Below, in pieces: positions 14,252 to 23,522 of a DNA stretch of 64,000 bases. This stretch comes from Siphonodentalium dalli (taxonomy: Eukaryota > Mollusca > Scaphopoda > Gadilida > Siphonodentaliidae). The stretch covers positions 105,428,278 through 105,492,277 of the forward strand of contig CP136069.1 in the NCBI GenBank assembly GCA_032622095.1, in the 5' to 3' direction. Below the pieces are notes generated by a model. The model searched no databases. It saw nothing but the letters and a program-made list of their open reading frames with translations, and had not been told where the DNA came from. Numbering within the stretch: position 1 is the stretch's first letter; the number at the start of each line of letters is the position of its first letter. A program made the translations under genes and the position numbers.

Positions 14252-14464
14252 TTAATTAACCAGTTTACCAAGGCGATAGAACACACAATACTTCCGCAAC
14301 CGGGCTGCACTTTTAAACGACTCAAGGCCGGTGGCAGTTAAAAGACTGAGTTTCTCATCAGAATTTTTTTCGCAAATGATGCAGTGGTCAACGTTTTCAC
14401 TCAAGCGTCTTCGTTTAGCTTTGGACGACTGGACTGAGGTCCATTCTAGCTCATCCTCATCCAT
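14252..14464 (-). CDS. CIICEK-motif protein, N-terminal exon (left copy)
   Basis: Minus-strand exon starting at the ATG at 14464 (MDEDELEW). It encodes an acidic start, a basic KAKRRRL patch and then HCIICEK and TATGLESFKSAARLRK. It is preceded by a polypyrimidine-rich stretch and a CAG acceptor about 20 bp before the ATG, so a 5' untranslated exon is likely (see the promoter at 14958-15037). The C-x2-C plus a following hydrophobic-basic segment resembles the first coding exon of uncharacterised, often transposon-linked invertebrate proteins; I cannot name a family. The frame past LRK probably runs into an intron (a weak GTATTG donor), so the listed end at the TAA is not the true protein end. 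This copy keeps an intact SFKSAARLRK region; the right copy has lost one base there. Confidence 0.5.
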   Translation of the reverse strand: MDEDELEWTSVQSSKAKRRRLSENVDHCIICEKNSDEKLSLLTATGLESFKSAARLRKYCVFYRLGKLVN

Positions 14465-14510
14465 ATTTATAGTCGGTTGGAATTTACCTGAAATGAATGT
14501 AAAATTCACT

Positions 14511-14765
14511 TATAGGTGCTTGCCAGTATGGTTCCCCACCCACCAGAAAATTACAAAAATGGACAATCCCCTTACATGCACTGGCCACCACTAGTATGGT
14601 TGCCCACCCACCGGAAAATTACAAAAATGGACAGCCACTTCCCTTATAGGCGCTGGCCAGTACTTACTAGTATATGGTTAAATTACAAAATTGGACAGCA
14701 CTTCCAGTGCACTGACCAGTGCTAGTATGGTTGCCCCACCCACAGGAAAACTTACAAAATGGACA
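14511..14765. repeat. ~75 bp minisatellite in an intron
   Basis: Four imperfect units with AGTATGGTTG, CCCACCCACC, GGAAAATTACAAAAATGGAC and a GGCCAGT-type end. It lies between the putative untranslated exon and the first coding exon of the CIICEK gene. The mirror copy is at about 40340-40597. Confidence 0.75.
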
Positions 14766-14957
14766 TAATATAATAATATAGTCGTATACATGTTTTGCTG
14801 AGTGTTCATTTTTCAACTGACACACCGTGACGCATCATAATAATGTGTATATATTCACTATAAGTCATATAAATAATGGTAATTACCTTCTAGTGTTCCT
14901 ATGGAATAGAGGGTCCAACATTCTGTAGAAAAACTCAGCGTGAAAAAGCAGATTGTT

Positions 14958-15037
14958 TGGCGGCCATTTTGCTTCCGGTTGAGAGACTACCAGTTGAATG
15001 TTCATGTGATGTCATGACGTAACGTCATGACGTCATA
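14958..15037 (-). promoter_or_regulatory. CRE/ETS/YY1-like promoter of the CIICEK gene (left copy)
   Basis: On the minus strand, in order: a CRE cluster (perfect TGACGTCA at 15028-15035, followed by a TTACGTCA half-site block and TGACATCA), then ACCGGAAGC (ETS-type), then AAAATGGCCGCC (YY1-like/initiator context). About 80 bp further a GAAG/GTAATT splice donor ends a short untranslated exon. Three copies exist in the window (also 40068-40146 and 47897-47974). The right copy has TGACGTCC in place of the perfect CRE. Assignment rests on motif recognition and on position relative to the exons. Confidence 0.55.
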
Positions 15038-17047
15038 ACATCACATTGAGCCAGCTCGTGAGTGGGTCAGTCAAGTTTCCACGCATAGCCTACACCTTTC
15101 TTCAAATAATCACACATTTTTTCGCTAAAATCAACGTTTTGCTGGAAATCAAACATATTTAAGGTATAAACCATGTCCATGGAAACCACACAATGTTCGG
15201 GTTCCAAAATAGGTTGAAACACAAAAGCCTAAATCATCCCGATTAAAATGACATATAAGTTGTCTGAAAAATACGCCATGTTATATACCGATTCCAAAAA
15301 TCACCCATTGTTCACTAAAATCGCTATATTTGCCCAAAAACCAGTGGAAAACTAATAATAAAGGTATCTATGTTCGATAGTTATGTGTGTCTGATCTTGT
15401 TGTGTTCTTAACATGACAAATTATGGGATATTGCTGTGACTAAAGTTACCTAAGATACTTCAAATTCCTAAAACCCAATACAGGTATGTTTCAAATGTAT
15501 TCAGATGTGTTTTTTCTCATGATTTTATATATATTTCACGTACAAGCCGTTTCCATGGCAACCACAAACTTTTTGTTTCTAAATCAGATTGGAACACAAA
15601 GCTCACATCCTCCCGATTACATCGACATATGATTTGCCCCTGTGGTAGATATATATGGCACGTTATACTGCGATTCCAAAAATCACCCATTTTTGCATAA
15701 AATCACATGATTTTACACAAAAACAGTAATATCTGCCTGTATATTTGGTCAGGAAGTCACGTGACCATGTCATGTGTTTATCATTACCATACTCGGTGAT
15801 AATACTTAGAATTTCACTTTCCCATATTATCAAGACTCAAAAAATATTCAGAATGGAGTAGTTCCTATTCATCCAAATGGTGTTTTATACAAGTTGCACA
15901 CCCTTTTTCGGAGACCGTTTCCATGGCAACCGCACCACTTTCAGATTCCACAGCAGGCCTCATCGAATAGCATACATGCTCAGATTTCCAACGACACCAA
16001 ATTTATCCTTAAGTACCATAGGCCCATTTATCTCCTTAAATGTGACCCTTTTTGGCTCTTGGCCGCTCACCTATTGTATATCTTCTGATTGTTCTGCATC
16101 ACCAAATTCTGTCAATTTATCAAAGAGGTAATTTTACATTCTGATGACAACTGCGCACCCTGAATGCCCTCTAATAGAGAAATGTGCGTTGATTGATCAC
16201 TTTACTTACTTAACACATATGCACTGAGCTATGAAACAGCCAATGCAAAAGCTTAGCTTGTCAGAAATTTGACCCAATGTTGGTCACAATGTTCTTTACT
16301 GCCCAATATTGATTAGGTTACCGGGTACCTGGCAACGTAATTGGGCTGAATATAGAAAATTTGTTGTGCCCATAAATATAACAGTCCAGAATTCTCTGGC
16401 TATATTTAGGCTATGCCCGTCTGCTAGTGAGGAAATTGATGCCAATGTTTTGAGATCGTGTACCAGCATGTAGTCCAAAATTGGATTAATTTAATAACAG
16501 AGGTGATATAAGAGGGTATCACCCCCCTCCCCCTGAATCCTGATACCAGTTAATTTTGGGGGGGGGGGGTGAATCCTGAATACATGTTAAGAAATAATAT
16601 GCGATAAATGACATACAAATTGACGCCGGTGTCACATTATGGGCGTTATGATACGATTAATGATACTTTATGATGGCATAGTGGTCGAATATGCCCAAGA
16701 AGCTATTCTACCCACTCATTCAGCATTATTATTTTGCGCCATCAAAACCTACGTCCAATATGTTTTGCTTGAACCTGAATACCAGTTAATTCGGTGGTAT
16801 GAATCCCGCGTACGGCTTCAAAACACCCTGAATCCCGCGTACCGAAAGGGGGGGGGGGTGATACCATCAAAGCATGACAGACAAAATATAAGTATACTAG
16901 CTATGTGCCCGCTGACTCCGCGGTAGATTTCATGTCATCAAGGTGCAGTTGGAATTCCAAGGTGGACACCCCCCGAACAGTGACCCTCCTCCACTCGGCA
17001 CCTCGGCAACTGCCTTTTGCAGATGGGCCAGTATTATATTCATTTCC
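15034..17047 (-). repeat. Small palindrome, right arm (IR-A, inverted copy)
   Basis: Reverse complement of 11991-14008 with few differences. For example, it carries an intact GTTTCCATGGCAAC X-box where the left arm has one mismatch. It belongs to the left arm of the giant palindrome and pairs with 38054-40076. Confidence 0.95.
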
Positions 17048-18240
17048 CAGGCCGATTTTTTGGCCCAGTCCGCCTCTGTACATGTAACAGGGTCTATTAT
17101 CAACTGGTACATAAAGTAAAAGTTGAGTGACAACAGATTAAGTGCTAAATTAGCTAGACTGTGAGCGGTTTATACTGTACATGCATCAACATTAAGAAGC
17201 CGGGCAAAATGGCACATATGTGATTGTGTTCATTTTCGTTGCGTTGGGAGGATGCATGTGTTCTTGCACACCAACATTGCGAGGACAATTTTTTAGTTAT
17301 GAGGACATTGTGTGTACATGGGATGTCTGTAGAATGAATGAGACGTAGGTATCGAAATAATCGGTAACGAATCGCAATTTGCGATAAATAAAGGCACTAT
17401 AGTACGATAACAATCATAAGATTACACTCATTCTATCACATTAAGCGATGTTATGTGGTCAACATCCCCGTCCGTTCCCGTTCAAACACTAAAATGCATT
17501 AGGACTCTCCCATTCTATGGAACCTATCTTCTTTATTTCAAAACTGCATTGGAGGAATTATTTACCAGAGAAACTTGAGAAATCCTCACACTCGTCACAC
17601 AATTTGTGACAAACACTTGTGAATACATCCAGTGATATTTTTATTAACCAACTTAATAGGAAAATTATTCAATCTAATATCGTCCAACACTCATGTTCAT
17701 TTGAAAGTATATAGCAATTCGCGATTCATTTTTCAAAACATTTTGATCCAAGATGAGACGTCTATCGAATCCAGAAGACAAGATTTATTGACAAGAAGAT
17801 AACTAACTCTCTCATACTTAACAGGGATTATTATCAACTGGTAGATAAAGTAAAAGTTGAGTGTGACAACAGATGAAGTGTTAATATATCTAGACTGTGA
17901 GCGGATTATACTGAGCATGCATCAACATTAAAAGGCCGAGCAAAATGCCACATATGTGATTGTGTTCGTTTTCGTTGCGTTGGGAGGACACATACATGTA
18001 CGTGCTTGCATAACAACATTGCGAGGACAATTTTATTTATGAGGACATTGTGTGTACATCGGATGTCTGTAGAATGAATGAGACGTAGGGATCGAAATAA
18101 CCGGTAACGAATCGTAATTTGCGATAAAGGCAGTATTACGATAAAATTACACTAATTCAATCACATTTAGCGATGTTATGTGGTCAACATTACCGTCCGT
18201 TCCCGTTCAAACACTAAAATGCATCATTCGCAATTCATTT
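17048..18240. repeat. ~430 bp direct duplication with a GAGGACA-type repeat
   Basis: 17090-17520 and 17822-18240 are about 90% alike: both run from a TTATCAACTGGTA box through GACTGTGAGCGG, CACATATGTGATTGTGTTC and GAATGAGACGTAGG to CCGTTCCCGTTCAAACAC. The intervening 17520-17820 is AT-rich without recognisable genes. Each unit also contains the TTGCGAGGACA/GAGGACATTGTG motif of a dispersed family seen again near 20540, 52090 and 52760. It is mirrored at about 36870-38040 and repeated at about 44690-45870. Confidence 0.8.
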
Positions 18241-18735
18241 TTCAAAAATATCCCCAGAGATTGGACTGTTTGTATGACATTTTTGTTTAATGTTTGAAGG
18301 GGTATGGACCGATTTAAGTAGTTTGTTCAGATTCACGGTGGGAATGAGAGACGAACCATAATTCGTGACCGATAAATCAACCAAATCATGGCTTTATTCT
18401 GTTGGCGATCAGCGATGAACATCAAAAACATAGAAGCCTTTCATGTTCTTTGAAGATGACCGACATACGTCGACGTTCATGAAGTTGATGGCCAAATTCG
18501 GTCAAGGTCGAATGACATCGCTTTTGAATCACTTGCCTTCGATAGGGACATGGTCATTAGGTTCTATTATTGGGTGGTCTGCGGGATACACTGAATGCTT
18601 ATTATTTTTATTACTTATTGTGGGGGATTACCTTAATTTTTTGTTAGATACTGATTCAACATTGATCGTTCTCGTTCGTGGCGACCGCTGCTTACTTAAT
18701 ACCTGAATTGGTAATAACAATATGCAATTTGTGTA
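18241..18735. other. Non-coding stretch of the left arm
   Basis: Contains an 87-residue open frame (18443-18706) that is kept in all three copies of the region. It has no recognisable domain, and conservation at ~99% identity is not evidence of coding. I see no promoter, RNA gene or element boundary here. Confidence 0.5.
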
Positions 18736-18835
18736 TCGAGATACGTACGTATCATTTGAACGCCCGTATCGATGACCGTATCGTCAGTGCTGTATTGCTG
18801 TCGCATCGATACATCGATGTATCGTTACACCCCTA
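18736..18835 (-). mobile_element. hAT-like transposon terminus
   Basis: On the minus strand the segment reads TAGGGGTGTAACGATACATC followed by more GATAC/ATCGAT repeats. This is the style of hAT-superfamily terminal and subterminal repeats, with multiple CGATAC motifs. The flank GTTACTAG is a possible 8 bp target site. I did not find the opposite terminus, so only one end is claimed. Mirror at about 36264-36365; third copy at about 44036-44135. Confidence 0.45.
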
Positions 18836-19940
18836 GTAACAAAACTGCATGCGCTGTGTTAAATTCTACAGCGACATCGAGTCTTTGAAGTCGTGTTGAC
18901 ATCTTTCGGTTACCACATGTATTCGGATAGAGTTCAGAGCAGCATCGAGGCTTTGATTTGTAAACACCAATGAGTTCCGACTTTTGTAAATCAGTGTCCC
19001 GATATATTTTATAGCGATAGGTTATGACATTAAGTGCTGCGTGCTCTGGTTGACAAGATCGTCATGTGTCTTTCCAAGATCTTCTGCACTGCATTGAACT
19101 AATTTATTAATTGTTCTGAAAAAAGTGGATTGATTTTATACTCCACTGCATGTACTAGTATTGTGATTTATCTTTTCATGTAAAATGGAATGAATTACAT
19201 ACAAAAATCACAACATATTCAGGAGAGCGATTTGCCCTCCTAAATATTAGTAACTATTAGTATTAGGGAGTGATTTTCTGCCACCTGAATTTGATATAAA
19301 CACCAGGCCTGGACAATGGAATTTGGAAACAGATATCATACAATACCGTATGAACTTGAATCTGTTTGCTGAAAAGAATACACTGGAAATATCTTACATA
19401 CTTTCCCACAAATATCCGGGTTGGGTGACATTACTGACAAGCACAATCATGACACAATTACATGAGCAGATGAGGTCAAGACAGACAAAAATTTAAAAAT
19501 AGAACAATCACTCTAGTCTAGTTGCGTCATTCCCGGATTCCGGACAGCCCCTGGACGTATATTTACTCGACGATTACCTAATTTGGGCACATTTGGATTA
19601 GCTTACAAGTTACAGGTACGTGTATGTCAATAATCAGCGATCTGTTTTTTTTTTAAATCTCGGCGTCTTTCACCCACAACGCAAAACCGAGAATGACAAA
19701 ATTCGCGCTGCAGGTAAAAAATAGTAATAAACTGGTCACGGAGAACGGGGACCAAAATTGAGCGACAAACGCGCCCGTAGTGATGGTAGTCCCTCGCAAA
19801 TTATTTTTTGTAAAAACCAATAGTATAATGATTTTTTGTAAAATTTACTAAAAACCAATCCAGATTCGCATAATATTAAAAATTAAATAAAAAAAAAATC
19901 TCAAATTTAGTCTGACAATGTTTGTTTGTTTGATTCTGTA
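18836..19940. other. AT-rich non-coding stretch of the left arm
   Basis: No recognisable genes. It includes an imperfect inverted repeat around 19222-19272 (GAGAGCGATTTGCCCTCCTAA against TTAGGGAGTGATTTTCTGCC) that may be a small hairpin element. It is present in all three copies of the region. Confidence 0.5.
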
Positions 19941-19941
19941 G

Positions 19942-20142
19942 TCACTCTTCGCTGACTAAATTAATAAATGTTTGAAAAGTATTCTCTGGTGCTTTAAGTT
20001 CAATCACATGTGCTGTACACGGTGCTGCGACAGACATTTCCAAATCACGAAAAATGAAAATCATATGGTCAATCCCGTTTTCCCCGAAACTTATACCCTG
20101 CTCGCCCCTAATAGTAGTACATGATCGGTTAGATAAACTCAT
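19942..20142 (-). CDS. Small 66-residue ORF of unknown function (left copy)
   Basis: Minus-strand ORF starting MSLSNRSCTTIRGEQG and ending INLVSEE. It is preceded about 60 bp upstream by AAAG/TAAGTA, a possible splice donor, and by a CCAAT-rich region (20280-20440) on the same strand. The frame is identical in the right arm (34957-35157). The third copy (42728-42927) lacks one G in a G run and loses the frame. No family was recognised. It could be a first exon or a chance ORF. Confidence 0.25.
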   Translation of the reverse strand: MSLSNRSCTTIRGEQGISFGENGIDHMIFIFRDLEMSVAAPCTAHVIELKAPENTFQTFINLVSEE

Positions 20143-20279
20143 TTAGATTAGAGAGAATATATATATTTAACTTTATTTCTTTAAATAATTATACTAACTA
20201 TACTTACTTTGATAGAAAATACTTCTGATCTTTTTTTTTAAATGGCTGCTAAATGCACTAGAAATGAAGCGGAAACAAC

Positions 20280-20440
20280 ATACCTTTGATTGGACAACTC
20301 ACAAATCGTCACCGGAAGGACCGCTTTGATTGGTTAAAAATGTTAGTACTCCGAAGAGTCGAGCGTTTTCATTGGCTATCTATACACTCGTGTAATATAA
20401 TTTGTTTGTGCGAAGCGACCCGCGATTCGCCAATGGAATA
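20280..20440 (-). promoter_or_regulatory. CCAAT-rich promoter-like segment (left copy)
   Basis: ATTGG/CCAAT boxes occur at about 20289, 20334, 20371 and 20430, with an ETS-like CACCGGAAGG near 20311 and GAAGCGGAAACAAC near 20265. The density suggests a promoter, read toward the 66-residue ORF on the minus strand. No TATA box is evident. The mirror copy is about 34670-34830. Motif-based call only. Confidence 0.35.
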
Positions 20441-20539
20441 TTTTTGTGTATGTGTGTGTGGGTTCAGAATACAAACCGAGTTATGGGGACCGTTCCTAAA
20501 ATTGAAATACACAATCAGAATGTAGTTTTGATACCATTG

Positions 20540-20688
20540 CGAGGACATCATTGTGAGGACATTGGAATGTCCTCATAAACCAAATTGTACTCACAACGTT
20601 GGTGTGCAAACATGTGTATGTCCTCCCAACCACAGGTAAACACACCACCCTCTCACACTCACACACACACACCCTCCCTCACACACAC

Positions 20689-20745
<57 letters not shown>
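20540..20745. repeat. GAGGACA-family repeat followed by CA/CT and TA microsatellites
   Basis: 20540-20640 carries facing GAGGACATT/AATGTCCTC blocks and GTTGGTGTGCAAAC. 20650-20695 is CACACA/CCCTC-rich and 20691-20742 is a (TA)n run. The TA run differs greatly between copies: long here, about 35 bp interrupted at 34378, and about 57 bp at 42117. Confidence 0.8.
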
Positions 20746-20748
<3 letters not shown>

Positions 20749-20916
20749 CCAAAACTAATTATGATGTATTGACACAATACCTGAAATTCGGTTAATTCAT
20801 CCTCATTGTCTAATATCTGCCAGATGATTTTGTGAACTTTGGAGTTGACATTGACAACAGAAGGGATAGAAACATATTTACATTAAAAACACATCTCATA
20901 ATTACCATTTGCTCAC

Positions 20917-21075
20917 CTTCTATCCTGGATGTAGCTATCCAGGAAGTTCAATACTTCATAAAAGGCCACTTCTTCCCCTTGGTTGTCGCTTTGCCACTCC
21001 TCTGTGTCTTCGCGTTCCTCTTTTTCCTCGAATATGTGTCACGGAGATTTTTCCATCTCTTTCTCCAATATGCAC
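20917..21075 (-). pseudogene. MADF-domain protein, second exon (left copy)
   Basis: Minus-strand exon bounded by a CCCCAG acceptor at 21076 and a GTGAGC donor at 20916. It encodes WRKRWKNLRDTY and then KWPFMKYLNFLDSYIQDRR. These are the middle and end of a MADF (Myb/SANT-like, Adf-1 type) DNA-binding domain, with its spaced aromatic residues. The exon itself is intact. The gene is called broken because the first exon in this arm (21525-21670) has an 11 bp deletion. MADF proteins bind DNA in the nucleus and occur in hosts and as accessory genes of PIF/Harbinger transposons; which applies is not shown. Confidence 0.75.
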
Positions 21076-21524
21076 CTGGGGAGCAAATGTCACGTATATT
21101 AAAATGAAAATAGTTTATAGTTGGAGGACTTATTCATTTATTACCACCCGTATAACAAATCAATTCCACCAATAATTTTCATAATGCATATGTGCACATT
21201 GCAACGATACCCTTTACATGTTTTGATTACACCCACTGGTCATTTTTATAAATTACTTATAGTTGTTTGAAGAGTGTGGTGGCAACGGCACTGCACATTT
21301 GTATATAGTAATACCTATTTCTAATGTATAGTTGCTTGGTATATACAGTGGTCAGCCTTTTATCAAAGGCCTTCCGAGGTGGGAGTTACTGGGTGCATGC
21401 CTATAGTTTGAAGTTTCACTGAAATCGATGGTTTGAGTTCAGGCCATAATCAATGTACCTATAGTCACAATAATCACTTCCGTTCTACTAAACTGACGCA
21501 AGGCAAGTGCTAACATAAACTCAC

Positions 21525-21670
21525 CCGTATATCCTTCCAATTTCATTTCTTTGGCTATTCTGTCCCACACGTTAAACACTTTATTTCTGTCGTGGTAATC
21601 AGACCGCTTGGAGTTGTATAAATATTCCTCCTTTAATTAATGTTTCTAAATCGCCATCTGTAACTATCTT
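21525..21670 (-). pseudogene. MADF-domain protein, first visible exon, frameshifted (left copy)
   Basis: Minus-strand counterpart of 33440-33596. The donor (GTGAGT, ending at 21524) and the acceptor side are conserved, but 11 bp are missing between AATTAA and AGGAGG relative to the right arm. This destroys the frame just after the start of the MADF helix 1 region. The deletion is flanked by A-rich microhomology. The right-arm exon is intact. Confidence 0.75.
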
Positions 21671-21965
21671 CTGTCACGACATGTTGATGCTTGTAAATGC
21701 AAACGAATGGTGTCACAAGCTCCATACAAAAAAAATACATATGGTACCCTTCTCTGTTTACACAATTAACGTCATGTTAAATTATATTATGACATTGTGC
21801 AGATGAGAGAACTGTTGTGTAAGGGCTAAGTTCGCATAACGTATTTATAGATTTTTTGGGGATTTCCCTAAAATATTTATGGAATGCTTTGATCTGACAG
21901 TGATTCGTCGCGCGATCGCTCTGCAAAGTGGGTCACGGTTCCATTGAAAATAATCGTGCCGCTCA

Positions 21966-22110
21966 TTAAAAATGTCGCCGCTCGTAAATTGGCCACGCCG
22001 CGCCAATGTGTAAGGTCCCGTGCTTCATGACTGCACAAACTCGATCGTCCGGGCGCGTCGGCCGCGCCGCGTCGGTCGCGTCGGCCGCGCCGCGCCCATA
22101 TGTAAGCGGC
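21966..22110. promoter_or_regulatory. GC-rich CpG-dense island upstream of the MADF gene
   Basis: A very GC-rich block (repeats of GGCCGCGCCGCG and GTCGGTCGCG) stands out from AT-rich surroundings. Two related boxes (GCCACGCCGCGCCAATGTGTAAGG and CCGCGCCGCGCCCATATGTAAG in shortened form) lie about 80 bp apart in direct orientation. It is about 300-450 bp upstream of the MADF exons on the minus strand, so it may be a CpG promoter or part of a transposon end. A long antisense frame (21966-22331) through it is probably a product of the GC composition and of the neighbouring pseudogene. Mirror at about 33000-33144. Confidence 0.4.
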
Positions 22111-22369
22111 TTAAAAATGTTCGGCTCACGAGAACAAATGCTGTAACCGGCTGAAGCCGTATCGCTGACGTCCGTTTCGTTTGGTCTGACGCCAATAAAG
22201 AGGGCGGATATATACGAACTGCTTAGTATATAAAGGTTTGGAGGCACCTTCGGCAAATTATCAGCGAACGTATGCACCTCTCTCTGACGCAGTTTGACAA
22301 AAATTCCGAAAGTTAGTAACAAGAAGTCCACTACCTCCTCTACGTCTGAGGGAGAACATTCGGTGATGG

Positions 22370-22865
22370 TTTCTACCTGAAAGCAACTGCAGAAACTTCA
22401 AAATGATGAATTTCGAGGTGTGATGAAGAAGAGTAGTGTCGGGCAGTTGCCTGAAAATATTGTTTTCAAGATAGTTACGTAAGATATGAGAGAGTTCATG
22501 GACTTTGGCGATGATAGTGCGTACTGAAGAAGGAATTTGATAAGTCTTTAGAATCTGTGAACGTCGTAATTCCGGAGCGTTACTCAGAACAGTGCTCTAC
22601 CTCCACGCACGTCATTAATCTCGGAAAGATAACCACGAGGCAAGGAAGGCAGATGAACAATCTTCTTTTCTATAAGGTACCAGAGATTAATAATGAAATT
22701 GAATATTGTCTTACAAACGGCAAATGCAAAGGTTTTTCGTACTGTTCGCAATGCGGCGAGGAATTGCATGACTGGCAACATATCGACGAAGATGGAGTAT
22801 GTTCATTTTGTGCAGGATATAATAAGGTATTTTATAATCACGAGGTAAATGCCGTCTATAGATGA
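22370..22865 (+). pseudogene. Decayed gene with F-box-like start and zinc-ribbon-like end
   Basis: Reading + strand, coding-like residues run from about 22370 (KQLQKLQNDEFRG) through VGQLPENIVFKIVT, which looks like the start of an F-box helix. The stretch has a TGA near 22370, a TAA at 22480-22482 and a TGA at 22525-22527. In the next frame KKEFDKSLESVN leads on to NNLLFYKVPEINNEIEYC. The end holds CSQCGEE and GVCSFC, two C-x2-C pairs about 20 residues apart, as in a zinc ribbon. The stops and one frameshift show decay, and the right arm has the same reading pattern (32245-32740). The function is unknown: an F-box/zinc-finger host or element gene is possible. It lies 300 bp upstream of the ATPase fragment. 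Confidence 0.5.
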
Positions 22866-23159
22866 CAGCAATTATGCCCTTCTGGCGGAGCACTCTGATT
22901 GTGTTCTAACTGCTGTTTTTACTTTTGCATATTATGGACTATTATGATTATAGTATTAATTTTTTATTTTTTTTAAAGATATATATTTATTATCAAGTTA
23001 AAATAAATCTACAACATTCTACAAGAAAACAGATATTAGGAGTGCTTTAATCATGGATCTGCATATATCGCACGTTTAATATCAGCTTCCGATACTATAA
23101 TGTTTTCAAATATCTCAGGTGTCACGAATTTATCATCCATCGCTGCTTCTTCAGTGAAT
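22866..23159. other. AT-rich gap with a short antisense frame
   Basis: Mostly AT-rich. On the minus strand (23051-23140) a short frame beginning MDDKFVTPEIFENIIVSE and ending YADP with a stop has coding-like composition. It extends upstream without stop for about 22 more residues, overlapping the ATPase fragment antisense. The mirror ORF is at 31970-32059. Too short to assign. Confidence 0.35.
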
Positions 23160-23501
23160 CTTTTCGTGAATCTTTTTCGTGAAAGAATGCACCATATGTC
23201 GCTCAATATAATTTATTTAAATCAGAATTATTTTAACAAAGGACGCAATGGGCGGAGTATTAATTTGAATACGGATATAAATATCTTTATGAAGAATCCG
23301 CATGATATTTCTTAGTTGCAGTGTTTAGCTCGTCAGGCTTTTTTAGGGAAAAGTCAGTTTATATTGGACGCATATAGGGATGCCACTTCTGAGCCATACG
23401 GATACTTGGTTTTGGATTTGTCACCGATGTGCACGGAAGAGTACAGAGTGAGAACCAAGACATTTCCGGGGGAGGATACAGTTATCTACCAGAGTGTATA
23501 A
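23160..23501 (+). pseudogene. Polinton/adintovirus-like DNA-packaging ATPase, C-terminal fragment (left copy)
   Basis: Continuous + frame with MHHMSLNIIYLNQNYF near the start, then RSINLNTDINIFMKNP, LARQAFLGKS, ATSEPYGYLVLDLS and RVRTKTFPGE near the end. This pattern (an HH pair before a beta-strand with Q-N, then a conserved K-N-P and a PYGYLxxDL strand) matches the C-terminal half of the FtsK/HerA-type genome-packaging ATPase of Polintons and adintoviruses. In those elements it would pump DNA into capsids. The Walker A and B parts are absent (5' truncated near 23160), and an in-frame TAG at 23314-23316 breaks it. The stop is shared with the right arm. It ends 22 bp before the nested Helitron array. 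Confidence 0.7.
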
Positions 23502-23522
23502 CAAAAAAACAAAAACAATATA

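Larger units (their letters stand above)
14009..15033. other. Spacer of the small palindrome
   Basis: About 1 kb of non-palindromic sequence between the IR-A arms. It holds a ~65 bp minisatellite (14009-14230), an exon of a CIICEK-motif gene on the minus strand (14252-14464), a ~75 bp minisatellite in that gene's first intron (14511-14765), and a first exon plus promoter on the minus strand (14900-15037). It matches 40065-41088 in reverse complement. Confidence 0.85.

Noticed and set aside
12903-16131. 84- and 64-residue ORFs repeated in IR-A copies
   Set aside because: They lie across the X-box repeat units, are mirrored on both strands by the palindrome, and show no domain.
18443-18706. 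87-residue ORF conserved in three copies
   Set aside because: Conservation reflects ~99% identical duplications; composition and context do not suggest coding.
18736-18835. Complete hAT transposon
   Set aside because: Only one terminus was found, and no hAT transposase frame is present.
21966-22331. 121-residue antisense ORF (and its mirror at 32779-33144)
   Set aside because: It runs through the GC-rich island and antisense to a decayed gene with better coding signs; no domain seen.
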